Shown here piece after piece: positions 7,927-15,972 of a stretch of DNA of 35,415 bases. A model generated the notes under the pieces. It did not search any database. It saw nothing but the letters and a program-made list of their open reading frames with translations, and was not told where the DNA came from. Positions within the stretch are counted from its first letter, which is position 1. Every line of letters begins with the position of its first letter. Source of the DNA: an uncultured Eubacteriales bacterium (GTDB lineage Bacteria > Bacillota > Clostridia > Peptostreptococcales > Anaerovoracaceae); NCBI GenBank assembly GCA_900547295.1, contig URGK01000016.1:1-35415 (forward strand), written 5' to 3'. Made by a program: the position numbers and the translations under genes.

Positions 7927-8046
7927 ATGAAAATTAACGCTAAAGGAACAGAAATTAGAGTAATGGGTAACATTGCTAATGAAGAAGCCTATATCTCATT
8001 AACTGACATTGCAAAATATAAAAATCCTTACGATGAAGTCTTTTGA
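7927..8046 (+). pseudogene. KilA-N domain protein, N-terminal fragment
   Basis: A 39-residue reading frame starts with MKINAKGTEIRVMG and contains YISLTDIAKYKNP, the start of a KilA-N domain, a DNA-binding module of phage and mobile-element proteins. It stops after YDEVF, whereas complete proteins continue for well over 150 residues, and no continuation is visible in the other frames up to 8216. GTGGGG lies upstream and the strong promoter at 7821-7848 would transcribe it, so a short peptide may still be made. I read it as a truncated remnant of a phage-like gene. The downstream 8047-8216 stretch is AT-rich and shows no further coding or clear structure. Confidence 0.72.
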
Positions 8047-8216
8047 AAAGTGAACCCACAGTGTTTATGCGGTTTTTCGAGCTTTTATATGTAATTTCTA
8101 TCAAAAGATTTACCAAAAGTGATTTTGTACGAACAGCAATGTAGTAACAATTGGTAGTGTTAATGAAAGTAAGTTAGAAATGTTATAGATGTTGGTTAGT
8201 ATAGTTAGGAGAGGAT

Positions 8217-9437
8217 ATGGATAAGAGTATATTTTTTAAAGTTAAAGATTATTTGAAGGCAAATGGAATAGCTGATATTGATGGGAAAAAATCCAAAGTG
8301 CAATTAAGAGCGGAGGGGAAATCTTTTAGCATGGAGGAACATCTACAAGGGGTGATTTATTCTTTGCTATCAGCACAAACAGTGTGGGCAAATGTTGAAA
8401 AGAATTTTAAAAGCATTGATAATCTTTTCGACAGTTATCAAATTGATAAAATTAAAATGCATGACGGAACATATTACGTTAATGGATTATATAAGATTGG
8501 CTGCGGAAGTCGGTCGACAAATGCTCAAATGAAAGTGTTGCATGAGAATATTTCTACAATTGAAAAGATAATTAACGAATACGGCTCGATGGATAATTTT
8601 GTGACATCTAAACCATCGAGAGAAATTGTTAAAATGCTATCTTCTAGAGAATCCAAATATAAGATGAAGCAGATGGGACCGGCACTTGCGTGGGAATATT
8701 TACGGAATGTTGGAATAGACGGAGCAAAGCCAGATGTTCATATGAAGCGTATTTTAGGTGCTTCAAGATTGGGCATTTCTAATAGAGAAGAGGCTACCGA
8801 TGATGAAGTACTATATGCGATAGAAAGTCTTTATATAGAAACTGGATTTTGGATGAACGAAATAGATTATTTGTTTTGGGCATATTGTGCTACTGGCAAA
8901 GGAGAAATATGTACTGCAAATCCTAGATGTGATAAGTGTGTTATAAGAGATTATTGCAATAAGGATAATAAGTTTCAAGTTAAAGAAAATAAAGAAGCTA
9001 CACCAATTAGGGATTTTGCTATAACACCTGTTATTTCAAAACAGAGAAAGAAGACATCATCTAAGAATAATGAGCTTGAAGAATATCGCCGTAAAGTTGC
9101 TATTGTAATTAATGAGTATGTTAGAACGTTTGGTTATGAGCAGATTAAACATAAGTCTGAAATTCAAAAGATGTTGATGGAGAAGATAGGAGATATTTAT
9201 GTAATGTATCAGGAAGCTGATATGTGCTATAACAAGACCAATAAGGCAAACCTTGGAACATATACTACAGATATAATCGTGTTTGAAGCATGTGACAAAC
9301 GAGGATATTTTAAGATTCTTGGACAGAATTATCCTTATACTGGAGATGTTGTCTGGACTAAGAAAAAAGGTTCAAATGAAGTTGTTGGTCATTGGGAGAA
9401 TGGAAAGCTTATTTATTGGGGAGATTCGCTTATTTAG
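8217..9437 (+). CDS. HhH-GPD DNA glycosylase-like protein with [4Fe-4S] loop and extra C-terminal domain
   Basis: A 406-residue protein. Residues about 40-250 look like an EndoIII/MutY-type fold: LLSAQT (50-55, as in Nth LSAQ), a helix-hairpin-helix segment near 150-170 (KQMGPALAWEYLRNVGIDG), the catalytic Asp position D173 in KPDVHMKRIL, and four cysteines C232, C238, C241, C247 (CX5CX2CX5C; EndoIII has CX6CX2CX5C). The EndoIII lyase lysine appears to be Ala156, which suggests a monofunctional glycosylase or a DNA-binding role. A lysine-rich linker (about 255-285) leads to a C-terminal domain (about 287-406) with ADMCYNKTNK and KILGQNYPYTGDVVW; I recall related segments in restriction- and HNH-associated proteins but cannot name the domain confidently. 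TAGGAGAGG precedes the ATG. The gene is much richer in A+T than the core genes around it, which indicates transfer. Confidence 0.75.
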   Translation: MDKSIFFKVKDYLKANGIADIDGKKSKVQLRAEGKSFSMEEHLQGVIYSLLSAQTVWANVEKNFKSIDNLFDSYQIDKIKMHDGTYYVNGLYKIGCGSRSTNAQMKVLHENISTIEKIINEYGSMDNFVTSKPSREIVKMLSSRESKYKMKQMGPALAWEYLRNVGIDGAKPDVHMKRILGASRLGISNREEATDDEVLYAIESLYIETGFWMNEIDYLFWAYCATGKGEICTANPRCDKCVIRDYCNKDNKFQVKENKEATPIRDFAITPVISKQRKKTSSKNNELEEYRRKVAIVINEYVRTFGYEQIKHKSEIQKMLMEKIGDIYVMYQEADMCYNKTNKANLGTYTTDIIVFEACDKRGYFKILGQNYPYTGDVVWTKKKGSNEVVGHWENGKLIYWGDSLI

Positions 9438-9439
9438 TT

Positions 9440-9571
9440 TGTATACGGAGTATTCTTCTAGATAAGCTGATAAAATCAAATCACAACAATAAAACTTCTG
9501 GAAATGAAATATTAAAAGCTAAAAAGTATAGAGAGGATTATATAAAGAGGTGTGATAATGAAAAATTTTGA
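9440..9571 (+). pseudogene. RelE/HigB (Gp49-like) toxin, C-terminal remnant
   Basis: In the frame ending at the TGA of 9569-9571 one reads ILLDKLIKSN followed by NEILKAKKYREDYIKR. This resembles the C-terminal end of phage-derived Gp49-like RelE/HigB toxins, where a FVKKT-type strand is followed by E-I-x-K-A-x-x-Y-x-x-D-Y. There is no start or upstream domain; the frame begins right at the stop of the HhH-GPD gene. It overlaps the antitoxin-like ATG at 9558 by 14 nt, as toxin-antitoxin pairs of this kind do. I infer a toxin gene whose 5' part was lost, probably when the AT-rich segment arrived. The match is recalled, not computed. Confidence 0.55.
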
Positions 9572-9701
9572 TGACTTTTTTAATGAACAGATGAAAGACC
9601 CTGCATTTAAAGAAGAATATGAAAAGCTGCAGCCTGAATTTGATTTAATCAGGGCAGAAGCAAAGGAACAGGCTACTGAAAAGCCTGCCAAATGCGATTA
9701 G
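9558..9701 (+). pseudogene. XRE-type antitoxin, N-terminal part only
   Basis: A 47-residue frame begins MKNFDDFFNEQMKDPAFKEE and continues EYEKLQPEFDLIRAEAKEQ. This is the typical N-terminal arm of HigA-like XRE antitoxins, which normally run on into a helix-turn-helix domain (R-x-x-x-G-L-T-Q-x-x-L-A). Here the helix-turn-helix is absent and the protein ends in EKPAKCD. AAAGAGGTG provides a good ribosome binding site. It follows and overlaps the toxin remnant. It could be a decayed gene or a shortened peptide that is still translated; I favour decay. Confidence 0.6.
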
Positions 9702-9907
9702 ATTTCTCTGTATGTGATATGCACCATCTGGTCTTTGAGCATATTCTTTGTGACGGATATAACTGTATCAAGGCCTGTGCTGTCGTAATCTCCTGCAAGC
9801 CAGTTTAGGTATACGCCTGCGATGCATACGGAAACAAGGTTTGCGGCGAATAATCGGTTCTGCCTGCAAAATCAATCTGTAATATCTTGTTTATGGCTTT
9901 CTGAAAA
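9698..9907 (-). pseudogene. TetR-family regulator, C-terminal remnant with frameshift
   Basis: On the minus strand the frame ending at 9698 reads FAANLVSVCIAGVYLNWLAG and then DTVISVTKNMLKDQM before a TAA stop, which resembles the ligand-binding C-terminal helices of TetR regulators (F-F-A-x-G-L-V-x-x-x-x-x-W-L). Upstream, FQKAINKILQIDFAGRTD continues in a different frame, so a frameshift lies near 9855-9862. No helix-turn-helix part is found before it. It is therefore a broken remnant, oriented opposite to the toxin-antitoxin remains with which its end overlaps by 4 nt. The family call is recalled and moderate. Confidence 0.45.
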
Positions 9908-9940
9908 CTGCTTCTGAAATCGGAGCAGCTTTTTTCTTTT
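9908..9940 (+). terminator. Rho-independent terminator in the accessory island
   Basis: CTGCTTC (9908-9914) pairs with GGAGCAG (9922-9928) around a 7-nt loop, followed by CTTTTTTCTTTT. It would end transcripts coming through the HhH-GPD gene and the toxin-antitoxin remnants. Confidence 0.7.
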
Positions 9941-10014
9941 GCAACATATATGAAAAACTCAATTTCCTTATTCAAAAATCGCCAAAGGAAATTTGAGAAA
10001 GGAGGGCATAGCTT

Positions 10015-10155
10015 ATGAATAAGGTTATATTTTTGTTGCGGGCTATTATGCCTGCAGTGAATATTATATCAAGTATAATACTAACCAGAATTCAGAAAAA
10101 GCAAAACAACCGCCAAAAGTCCAAAATGACGGTTGTTTTAGTAATAGTTAAATAA
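10015..10155 (+). CDS. Small hydrophobic peptide, candidate type I toxin
   Basis: A 46-residue frame begins MNKVIFLLRAIMPAVN, has one hydrophobic segment (residues 4-23) and then a basic, polar tail (TRIQKKQNNRQKSK). An unusually strong site, AAAGGAGGG (9998-10006), lies 8 nt before the ATG. A hairpin (10103-10139) lies inside the 3' part of the frame, and a convergent promoter (10200-10228) would make an antisense RNA across the end of the mRNA. A short membrane peptide, a strong Shine-Dalgarno site and an overlapping antisense RNA are the usual layout of Firmicute type I toxins such as TxpA and BsrG. No sequence match is claimed. Alternatively the frame is a chance reading of a repeat element. 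Confidence 0.45.
   Translation: MNKVIFLLRAIMPAVNIISSIILTRIQKKQNNRQKSKMTVVLVIVK
10103..10140 (-). terminator. Hairpin inside the small ORF, terminator for the antisense transcript
   Basis: AAAACAACCG (10103-10112) pairs perfectly with CGGTTGTTTT (10130-10139). On the minus strand the stem is followed by GCTTTTTC, the better terminator direction; on the + strand only TTTTA remains. An RNA started near 10193 on the minus strand would be about 100 nt long. Confidence 0.55.
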
Positions 10156-10199
10156 TCGTTAGGGCTAACCACCAAACTGCGGTATCCCTTGTTAAATTA

Positions 10200-10228
10200 A
10201 TATTATCATTACTTTGTCTGAATGTCAT
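10200..10228 (-). promoter_or_regulatory. Promoter for a putative antisense RNA
   Basis: Read on the minus strand: ATGACA (10223-10228), 17 bp spacer and TAATAT (10200-10205). Transcription would start near 10193, run into the 3' end of the small hydrophobic ORF and stop at the hairpin at 10103-10140. No other gene lies in its path. The rest of 10156-10284 shows no coding capacity; it contains a short imperfect inverted segment GTTAGGGCTAACC (10159-10171). Confidence 0.45.
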
Positions 10229-10284
10229 TTTTTTCTCAAAGGCTTCAAACAGTCTATATTACAATATGGTGCGGTTTTCCCTAT

Positions 10285-11082
10285 CTATATATTCACAAAT
10301 TCAGGCACTCTGTTTTCAAAAACAGTCAAAGTATTAAAGCCAAATGATTTCAGGTATTCCATAGCCCAGTCATATCTGTAGCATATGTGCTCAGGGAAAT
10401 GACTGTCGGAGCCAAAGGTGATAATGGTGCCTCCAAGCTCCCGGTACATCTTTAGTATTTCATCAGAGGGCATTGTCAGATTCCCCATATTGTATCTGAA
10501 GCTTGAGGTGTTGATTTCAAGGCCCTTATCTCTGCTTATAAGAAGCTTGAGGATTTCAGATACGATTTCTCTGTACGGGGTAAAATCCGGTATATACGGT
10601 ATATATCTGTCAAGAGCGTTGATATGTCCCAGTACATTGAAATCGCTGAATTTGTTTATCGTTTCAAGTATATATTCATAATATATACCTGTTGCCTTTT
10701 CCGGAATCATATTTTCGTGAAACGGTTTCCAGATATCTTTGTAGTTTATACAGTGAAAAGAGCCAATGACAAAATCATAGGGGTATTTTACTGTCTCTGT
10801 GCATTTCTGAATTGTCCCATCTCCTGCCTGCAGACCTATTTCTATACCTTTGAGCATTTTAAATTCTTTGGTATTGTAAAGCTCCTGAACAAGGTTCTGT
10901 TTTCTGTGGTAGTTTTCAAAATCAAGATTAAATGCAAACTGCTCATCTGCGGGATAGTCAGGGTCATAGTGGTCGGTTACGGCATACATTCTGACTCCCA
11001 TATCCTTAGCTGTCTGCACCATTTTTTCCATAGGTATATTGCAGTCGTCCGAAAACGACGAATGTGTATGATAATCGTACAT
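10285..11082 (-). CDS. PHP-domain histidinol-phosphatase family protein (HisJ-like)
   Basis: A 265-residue PHP-fold metallophosphoesterase. The metal ligands are visible: YDYHTHSSFSDDC at residues 2-14, AVTDHYDPD near 34-42, GIEIGLQ near 80, GSFHCI near 107, GHINALDRY (about 150-160) and GSDSHFPEH near the C-terminus. The family carries out histidinol-phosphate dephosphorylation in Firmicutes, but many members act on other phosphate esters; there are no other his genes here, so the substrate is open. GAGGAGC precedes the ATG on the minus strand. The gene is divergent from polA and shares the short control region at 11083-11167. Confidence 0.83.
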   Translation of the reverse strand: MYDYHTHSSFSDDCNIPMEKMVQTAKDMGVRMYAVTDHYDPDYPADEQFAFNLDFENYHRKQNLVQELYNTKEFKMLKGIEIGLQAGDGTIQKCTETVKYPYDFVIGSFHCINYKDIWKPFHENMIPEKATGIYYEYILETINKFSDFNVLGHINALDRYIPYIPDFTPYREIVSEILKLLISRDKGLEINTSSFRYNMGNLTMPSDEILKMYRELGGTIITFGSDSHFPEHICYRYDWAMEYLKSFGFNTLTVFENRVPEFVNI

Positions 11083-11109
11083 AACTGTTGCTCCTCGTTA
11101 TTTTTTCAT

Positions 11110-11141
11110 TAGTATTATAGCACAGGTTGTGGTACAATAAA
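11110..11141. promoter_or_regulatory. Overlapping divergent promoters of the PHP gene and polA
   Basis: Minus strand: extended -10 TGC-TATAAT (-10 at 11114-11119) with TTTATT as -35 (11136-11141), 16 bp apart. Plus strand: extended -10 TGG-TACAAT (-10 at 11133-11138) with only a weak -35 near 11110. The two elements overlap, so the promoters may compete. Confidence 0.55.
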
Positions 11142-11167
11142 TATATTCTTTTTAACGAGGTTTAGAT

Positions 11168-13789
11168 ATGGACAACAGAATTATAATTATAGATGGAAAC
11201 AGCCTTATAAACAGGGCGTATTATGCGATGCAGAACCCTATGATAACCAGACAGGGCATATACACGCAGGGGATTTTCGGTTTTTTAAATATGCTGACAA
11301 AGATAAAAAACGAATATCCGTCAGGATATATTGCAGTCGCATTTGACAGGAAATCGCCTACCTTCAGACATCTTGAATACAGTGAATACAAAGCAGGCCG
11401 CAAAAAAATGCCGCCGGAGCTTGCAATGCAGCTTCCGCTGCTCAAGGATGTGCTGGATGCGATGAACATCAAACGTCTTGAAACGGACGGCTGGGAGGCA
11501 GACGATATTATAGGCACCATAGCGGTCAAAGCAGAGGCTGCCGGTCTTGAACCCCTTATTATAACCGGGGACAAGGACGAACTTCAGCTTGCGACAGACA
11601 GGACAAAAGTAATCATAACAAAAAAGGGCATATCGGAATTTGAACTTTATGATCACGACGCCATGGTTGCAAAGTATGGCTTTACGCCGGAGCAGTTCAT
11701 AGACTTCAAGGGCCTTATGGGCGATCAGTCAGACAATATACCGGGAGTTCCGGGAGTCGGCGAAAAAACAGCCACAAAGCTCATACTAGAATACGGCAGT
11801 GTGGAAAACCTGCTTGCTTCAATCGACAGTATGCCCAAAAACAAATTAAGAGAAAAAATTGAGGACAATCAGCAGCTTGCTGTTATGAGTAAAAGTCTTG
11901 CGACAATAAATACAAACGCTCCCGTGGATTTTAACATAGAGGAATATACTCTTACAGAGCCGGATTACGACAGGCTGATTGAGATATACACCAAACTTGA
12001 GTTCAACAGCTTCCTCAAAAAACTGAAACTTCCCGAAAAAAAGACGGAGATAAACTACAGTCAGAGAGTTGTATCCTCGGCAGAAGACATAGCTGCAATA
12101 AAAGGAGAGATAACCCTCAAGGTATTAAGTGACGGCAATCATAAGGATACTCCTGTTATATACGGTATCGGTTGTCTGTGCGACAATGTATGCTACTATA
12201 TTGACGAAAAAAACACAGACCTTTTTATAGAACATCTTAATAATAACGATATTAAACTGATGGGGCATAATCTCAAAAGCGACATATATCCGCTTATGTG
12301 CAGAGGACTTGACAATATTAATGTGGCCTTTGATACGGAGATTGCAGAATACGTACTCGACCCATCAAAGAGCAACTATCTGCTCAAGACACTTGCATTT
12401 GAATACCTGCACAGAGAAATCGCAGACGAAAAAGAAATCTTCTCAAAGACGGGGCAGATTGATATGTTCGGCAGCAATCAGGACCAGTTTGCCGATTTTA
12501 CGGCGCAGTGGTGTCAGGCAGTGTCAGAGCTGAGACCTGTATTGCAGAGCCTTATTGCAAAAGACAGTCTTGACAAAGTGTATTATGAAATAGAGCTGCC
12601 GCTGATTGAAGTGCTTGCTTCTATGGAAATGTACGGATTTAAAATAGACAGCAGCGTGCTTACGGATATAGGTAGCAGCATAACAGCAAGGCTGGAGGGA
12701 CTGAGAAACTCTATATATGAGCTTGCGGGAGAGGAATTTAATATTAATTCACCGGCACAGCTTGGAGTTATACTTTTTGAAAAGCTGGAGCTTCCTGCAG
12801 GCAAAAAAACGCAGAGAGGATATTCAACCAGTGCGGAGGTTCTTGAGAAATTAAGAGATATGCACCCGATAATAGATAAAATCCTCGAGTACAGAATGCT
12901 GACAAAGCTAAATGGCACTTATGTGGAGGGGCTGCTTCCGCTTATTCACAGAGACGGCAGGCTTCACGCACATTTCCAGCAGACTGTTACCGCAACAGGC
13001 AGACTGAGCTGCACAGAGCCTAATCTGCAGAACATACCTGTAAAAACTGATTTCGGCAGACAGATACGAAAAGCCTTTGTTCCGGAGGAGGGAAGCTATA
13101 CACTTGTAGGAGCTGACTATTCACAGATTGAACTCAGAGTTCTGGCTCATATGTCACAGGACAGCGCGCTTATTGAGGCGTTTAACGAGGGCGCTGATAT
13201 CCACAGCAGCACGGCATCAAAGGTATTCGGAATACCTGCGGAGGAAATCACACTTCAGCAGAGAAGCAGCGCCAAAGCCATTAACTTCGGCGTAATATAC
13301 GGAATGAGCAGCTTCGGGCTTTCAACAGAGCTTAACATATCGAGAAAAGAAGCAGAAAAATATATAAACGACTACTTTGAAAAACACCCAAAGGTAAAGG
13401 AGTTTATGGATAATCAGATTGAACACTGCAAACAGACAGGATATGTTGAAACAATAGAGGGCCGAAAGAGATATATTAAAGAGATAAACGGCTCTGCATT
13501 TATGGTAAGACAGACAGGTGAGCGTCTTGCCATGAACAGCCCTATACAGGGAAGCGCCGCAGATATTATCAAAATAGCCATGATTAAGGTATATAACGCT
13601 CTTAAAAAAGGCAATTTCAAATCAAGACTTATATTGCAGATACATGACGAACTTATTATTGAAACCTGTGCTGATGAGGAGCAGCAGATCAGAGATCTGC
13701 TCAAGGACAATATGGAAAATGCGGTTTCACTTACAGTAAAAATGTCGGCGGATATAAATGAGGGAGCAAGCTGGTATGAGCTCAAATAA
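11168..13789 (+). CDS. polA: DNA polymerase I
   Basis: An 873-residue family A polymerase for primer removal and repair synthesis. Residues 1-290 form the 5' nuclease domain (DGNSLINRAYY at 9-19, EADDIIGT at 110-117, GDKDELQL at 134-141, the H3TH segment GVPGVGEKTATKLI at 193-206). Residues about 300-480 are a 3'-5' exonuclease-like domain that lacks the DxE of motif I although GHNLKSD of motif II remains, so proofreading is probably lost, as in many Firmicute Pol I proteins. The polymerase part has motif A DYSQIELR with D650, motif B KAINFGVIYG with K703, and motif C QIHDEL with H826, D827, E828. The ATG follows an AACGAGG-like site. The next gene, coaE, starts 10 nt after the stop. Confidence 0.98.
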   Translation: MDNRIIIIDGNSLINRAYYAMQNPMITRQGIYTQGIFGFLNMLTKIKNEYPSGYIAVAFDRKSPTFRHLEYSEYKAGRKKMPPELAMQLPLLKDVLDAMNIKRLETDGWEADDIIGTIAVKAEAAGLEPLIITGDKDELQLATDRTKVIITKKGISEFELYDHDAMVAKYGFTPEQFIDFKGLMGDQSDNIPGVPGVGEKTATKLILEYGSVENLLASIDSMPKNKLREKIEDNQQLAVMSKSLATINTNAPVDFNIEEYTLTEPDYDRLIEIYTKLEFNSFLKKLKLPEKKTEINYSQRVVSSAEDIAAIKGEITLKVLSDGNHKDTPVIYGIGCLCDNVCYYIDEKNTDLFIEHLNNNDIKLMGHNLKSDIYPLMCRGLDNINVAFDTEIAEYVLDPSKSNYLLKTLAFEYLHREIADEKEIFSKTGQIDMFGSNQDQFADFTAQWCQAVSELRPVLQSLIAKDSLDKVYYEIELPLIEVLASMEMYGFKIDSSVLTDIGSSITARLEGLRNSIYELAGEEFNINSPAQLGVILFEKLELPAGKKTQRGYSTSAEVLEKLRDMHPIIDKILEYRMLTKLNGTYVEGLLPLIHRDGRLHAHFQQTVTATGRLSCTEPNLQNIPVKTDFGRQIRKAFVPEEGSYTLVGADYSQIELRVLAHMSQDSALIEAFNEGADIHSSTASKVFGIPAEEITLQQRSSAKAINFGVIYGMSSFGLSTELNISRKEAEKYINDYFEKHPKVKEFMDNQIEHCKQTGYVETIEGRKRYIKEINGSAFMVRQTGERLAMNSPIQGSAADIIKIAMIKVYNALKKGNFKSRLILQIHDELIIETCADEEQQIRDLLKDNMENAVSLTVKMSADINEGASWYELK

Positions 13790-13799
13790 AGGAGGAAAT

Positions 13800-14378
13800 A
13801 TGCGTGTTATAGGACTTACAGGCGGCATAGGAACAGGTAAATCCACAGTGTCAAAATATCTGGCATCGAGAGGCTTTGAAATAATAGACGCAGACCTTAT
13901 AGCAAGGCAGATAGTACAGCCGGGCTCGCCCCTGCTTGATGAAATAGGCAGTACATTCGGATCGCAGTTCATATTACCTGACGGAAGCCTTGACAGGAAG
14001 GCTCTCGGGGCGTATGTTTTCAGCGACAGCCACAGAAGAAAACAGCTTGACGATATAATGATGGGAAGAATAGTTTCAACCATAAGAGAGAGGATAAGAA
14101 CCGCAAAATGCAATGTGATTGTAGATGCTCCGCTGCTGTTTGAAGTCGGACTTGACGCCGATGTGGAGGCTGTATGGCTTGTAGATGCTGCGGATGAAGT
14201 CAGAATTAAACGAGTATGCACCAGAGATAATATACCGGCGCAGCAGGTTTCTGACAGGATAAAAAATCAGATGCCCCAGAGTGAAAAGGCGGCAAAATCT
14301 GATGAAGTTATAGACAATTCGGGAAGTGAGGAAGAGCTGTATCAGCAGATAGACAGGCTCATAGATAAATATGCATAA
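13800..14378 (+). CDS. coaE: Dephospho-CoA kinase
   Basis: A 192-residue P-loop kinase that performs the last step of coenzyme A synthesis, phosphorylating the ribose 3' hydroxyl of dephospho-CoA. Visible are the Walker A GGIGTGKST at residues 8-16, the substrate-binding DADLIARQI segment near 35, VDAPLLFEVGLD near 108-119 with the family P-L-L-F-E motif, and the RDN-type lid. The ATG at 13800 has AAAGGAGG directly upstream; an in-frame GTG 14 codons earlier lies inside the end of polA and has no site. polA-coaE is a common Firmicute pair. The stop overlaps the next start by 8 nt, which implies translational coupling to the lipoprotein gene. Confidence 0.95.
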   Translation: MRVIGLTGGIGTGKSTVSKYLASRGFEIIDADLIARQIVQPGSPLLDEIGSTFGSQFILPDGSLDRKALGAYVFSDSHRRKQLDDIMMGRIVSTIRERIRTAKCNVIVDAPLLFEVGLDADVEAVWLVDAADEVRIKRVCTRDNIPAQQVSDRIKNQMPQSEKAAKSDEVIDNSGSEEELYQQIDRLIDKYA

Positions 14379-15966
14379 GAAATTAATATCCATATTACTT
14401 ATACTGGCGATGCTGTTTGCGTTTTCAGGCTGCACAAGCGTCAAAGATATTATTACGGGCGACAATTCGGATAATGCAACATACAAAAAAAGCAGCACTG
14501 TAAATTTTGCAATAAGCAATATCAAAACCCTAAACCCTGTCGTATCACACGATGAGGACACCTACTATATATCCAAGCTGATATATCAGGGTCTGTTTTC
14601 ACTTGATAAAAATCTGATTCCGCAAAACGACCTTGCCAGAGATTATACCGTAAGCAAAAACAAAAAAACGGTGACGATAACATTAGACAGTAATGCACGC
14701 TTCAGTGACGGCGAGAAAGTAACAGCTTCAGATGTTGTGTTTTCTGTAAACGCATACAAGCATGCGGGAAGCAAATCAATATACAGCAGCTATGTATCGT
14801 GCATCGCATCAGCGGCGGCAAAGGACAGCAGCACTGTAAAAATAACGTTTACAGGTGCTGGGGAGGGCGGTATCAACAGACTGGTGTTCCCGATACTGCC
14901 TGAGCATAAATACCACTCATATGCGGCGCTGTCTGATTCAGATGAAAATTTCAGACCTTTAGGTTCAGGTATGTATCGCGTTGCCAAATACGACAGCAGC
15001 AGAACCCTTATACTGAAGCCTAATGACGAATACAGCGGTCAGAAAGCCGACAACAGACTTGTTTTCAACATATATCACGGCAATGCGGATATAATGAATT
15101 TAACAGACGGCAATCTCGTTTCATTCTCAGTAAACAAGGATACCGAAAGACAGACAGAAATAGGCAGCAAAAACCTCAAAACTACAGACTTCCTGTCTAA
15201 CGAGGTTGAATATGTAGGCTTTAACTGCAAGGGTCAGATTACATCGGACAAGAGCATAAGGCAGGCTATAGCATATGCCATAGATTTAAACAGCATAATA
15301 AGCAAGGCATATTTCAGCTGCGGAGTAAAAAAAGACAGCCTTTACTATCCGGAGTTTTACGGTACGGAAAACAAAGGTGATATGTACAGTCTGAGCCGCA
15401 AAAAATCAAAGGATATTCTGGATAAGGCAGGTTTTAAAGACGTAAACAAAGACGGGTATCTTGAAAACAGTGAAGGCAGGGCGGTTACTGTACGAATTCT
15501 TGTAAACAACAGCAAGACAAGAAAAAGCACGGCCGATATCATAGCAGAAAGCCTTGAAAAAATATCACTGAAAACACAGATAATATCGTGCAGTCAGCAG
15601 CAGTACAGGTCTTATCTTAAATCAGGCAGGTATGATATTTATGTAGGCGGCGCCAGAATTTCAGAGTATTATGATCTGACACCGTTTATAGCTTCGGGTA
15701 ATTTCGCAGGGTATGACAACGCGGAGGCTCTGTCGCTTGCGGCAGATGTAAATACACCAAACAAGGAAGAAGATATAAAGGTATCGGTAGAAGCTTTAAA
15801 GAAAATACTTAATGATGAACTGCCGTATTACCCTATATTATATAAGACATACAGTGCAGTTGTTTCAAATGAACTGACAGGAGATATTGCTCCTATGTTC
15901 TGTAATTACTATGTTAATTGCGGCAAATGGTACAGCAGTTATAAAATCACAAATACAGAAGAGTAA
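14371..15966 (+). CDS. Extracytoplasmic solute-binding lipoprotein, family 5 (peptide/nickel type)
   Basis: A 531-residue secreted lipoprotein: lysine-rich start, hydrophobic core (residues 5-18) and lipobox FSGC with the lipidated Cys at 21. After that it follows the SBP_bac_5 pattern: NPVVSHDEDTYYISKLIYQGLFSLD near residues 55-80 (quoted in part: ISKLIYQGLFSLD), LARDYTVSKNKKTVTITL, ARFSDGEKVTASDVVFSVNA, and IRQAIAYAIDLNSII, the family R-x-A-x-x-x-x-I-D segment. These proteins deliver peptides, nickel or similar ligands to an ABC permease. No permease or ATPase gene is adjacent, so this is an orphan binding protein or works with a transporter elsewhere. It is coupled to coaE by an 8-nt overlap, an arrangement not explained by function. 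The class is firm; the ligand is unknown. Confidence 0.87.
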   Translation: MHKKLISILLILAMLFAFSGCTSVKDIITGDNSDNATYKKSSTVNFAISNIKTLNPVVSHDEDTYYISKLIYQGLFSLDKNLIPQNDLARDYTVSKNKKTVTITLDSNARFSDGEKVTASDVVFSVNAYKHAGSKSIYSSYVSCIASAAAKDSSTVKITFTGAGEGGINRLVFPILPEHKYHSYAALSDSDENFRPLGSGMYRVAKYDSSRTLILKPNDEYSGQKADNRLVFNIYHGNADIMNLTDGNLVSFSVNKDTERQTEIGSKNLKTTDFLSNEVEYVGFNCKGQITSDKSIRQAIAYAIDLNSIISKAYFSCGVKKDSLYYPEFYGTENKGDMYSLSRKKSKDILDKAGFKDVNKDGYLENSEGRAVTVRILVNNSKTRKSTADIIAESLEKISLKTQIISCSQQQYRSYLKSGRYDIYVGGARISEYYDLTPFIASGNFAGYDNAEALSLAADVNTPNKEEDIKVSVEALKKILNDELPYYPILYKTYSAVVSNELTGDIAPMFCNYYVNCGKWYSSYKITNTEE

Positions 15967-15972
15967 AAATTA

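Noticed and set aside
12060..12540. Active 3'-5' proofreading domain in PolA.
   Set aside because: The D-x-E of exonuclease motif I is not present, although the fold seems to be retained; proofreading is not claimed.
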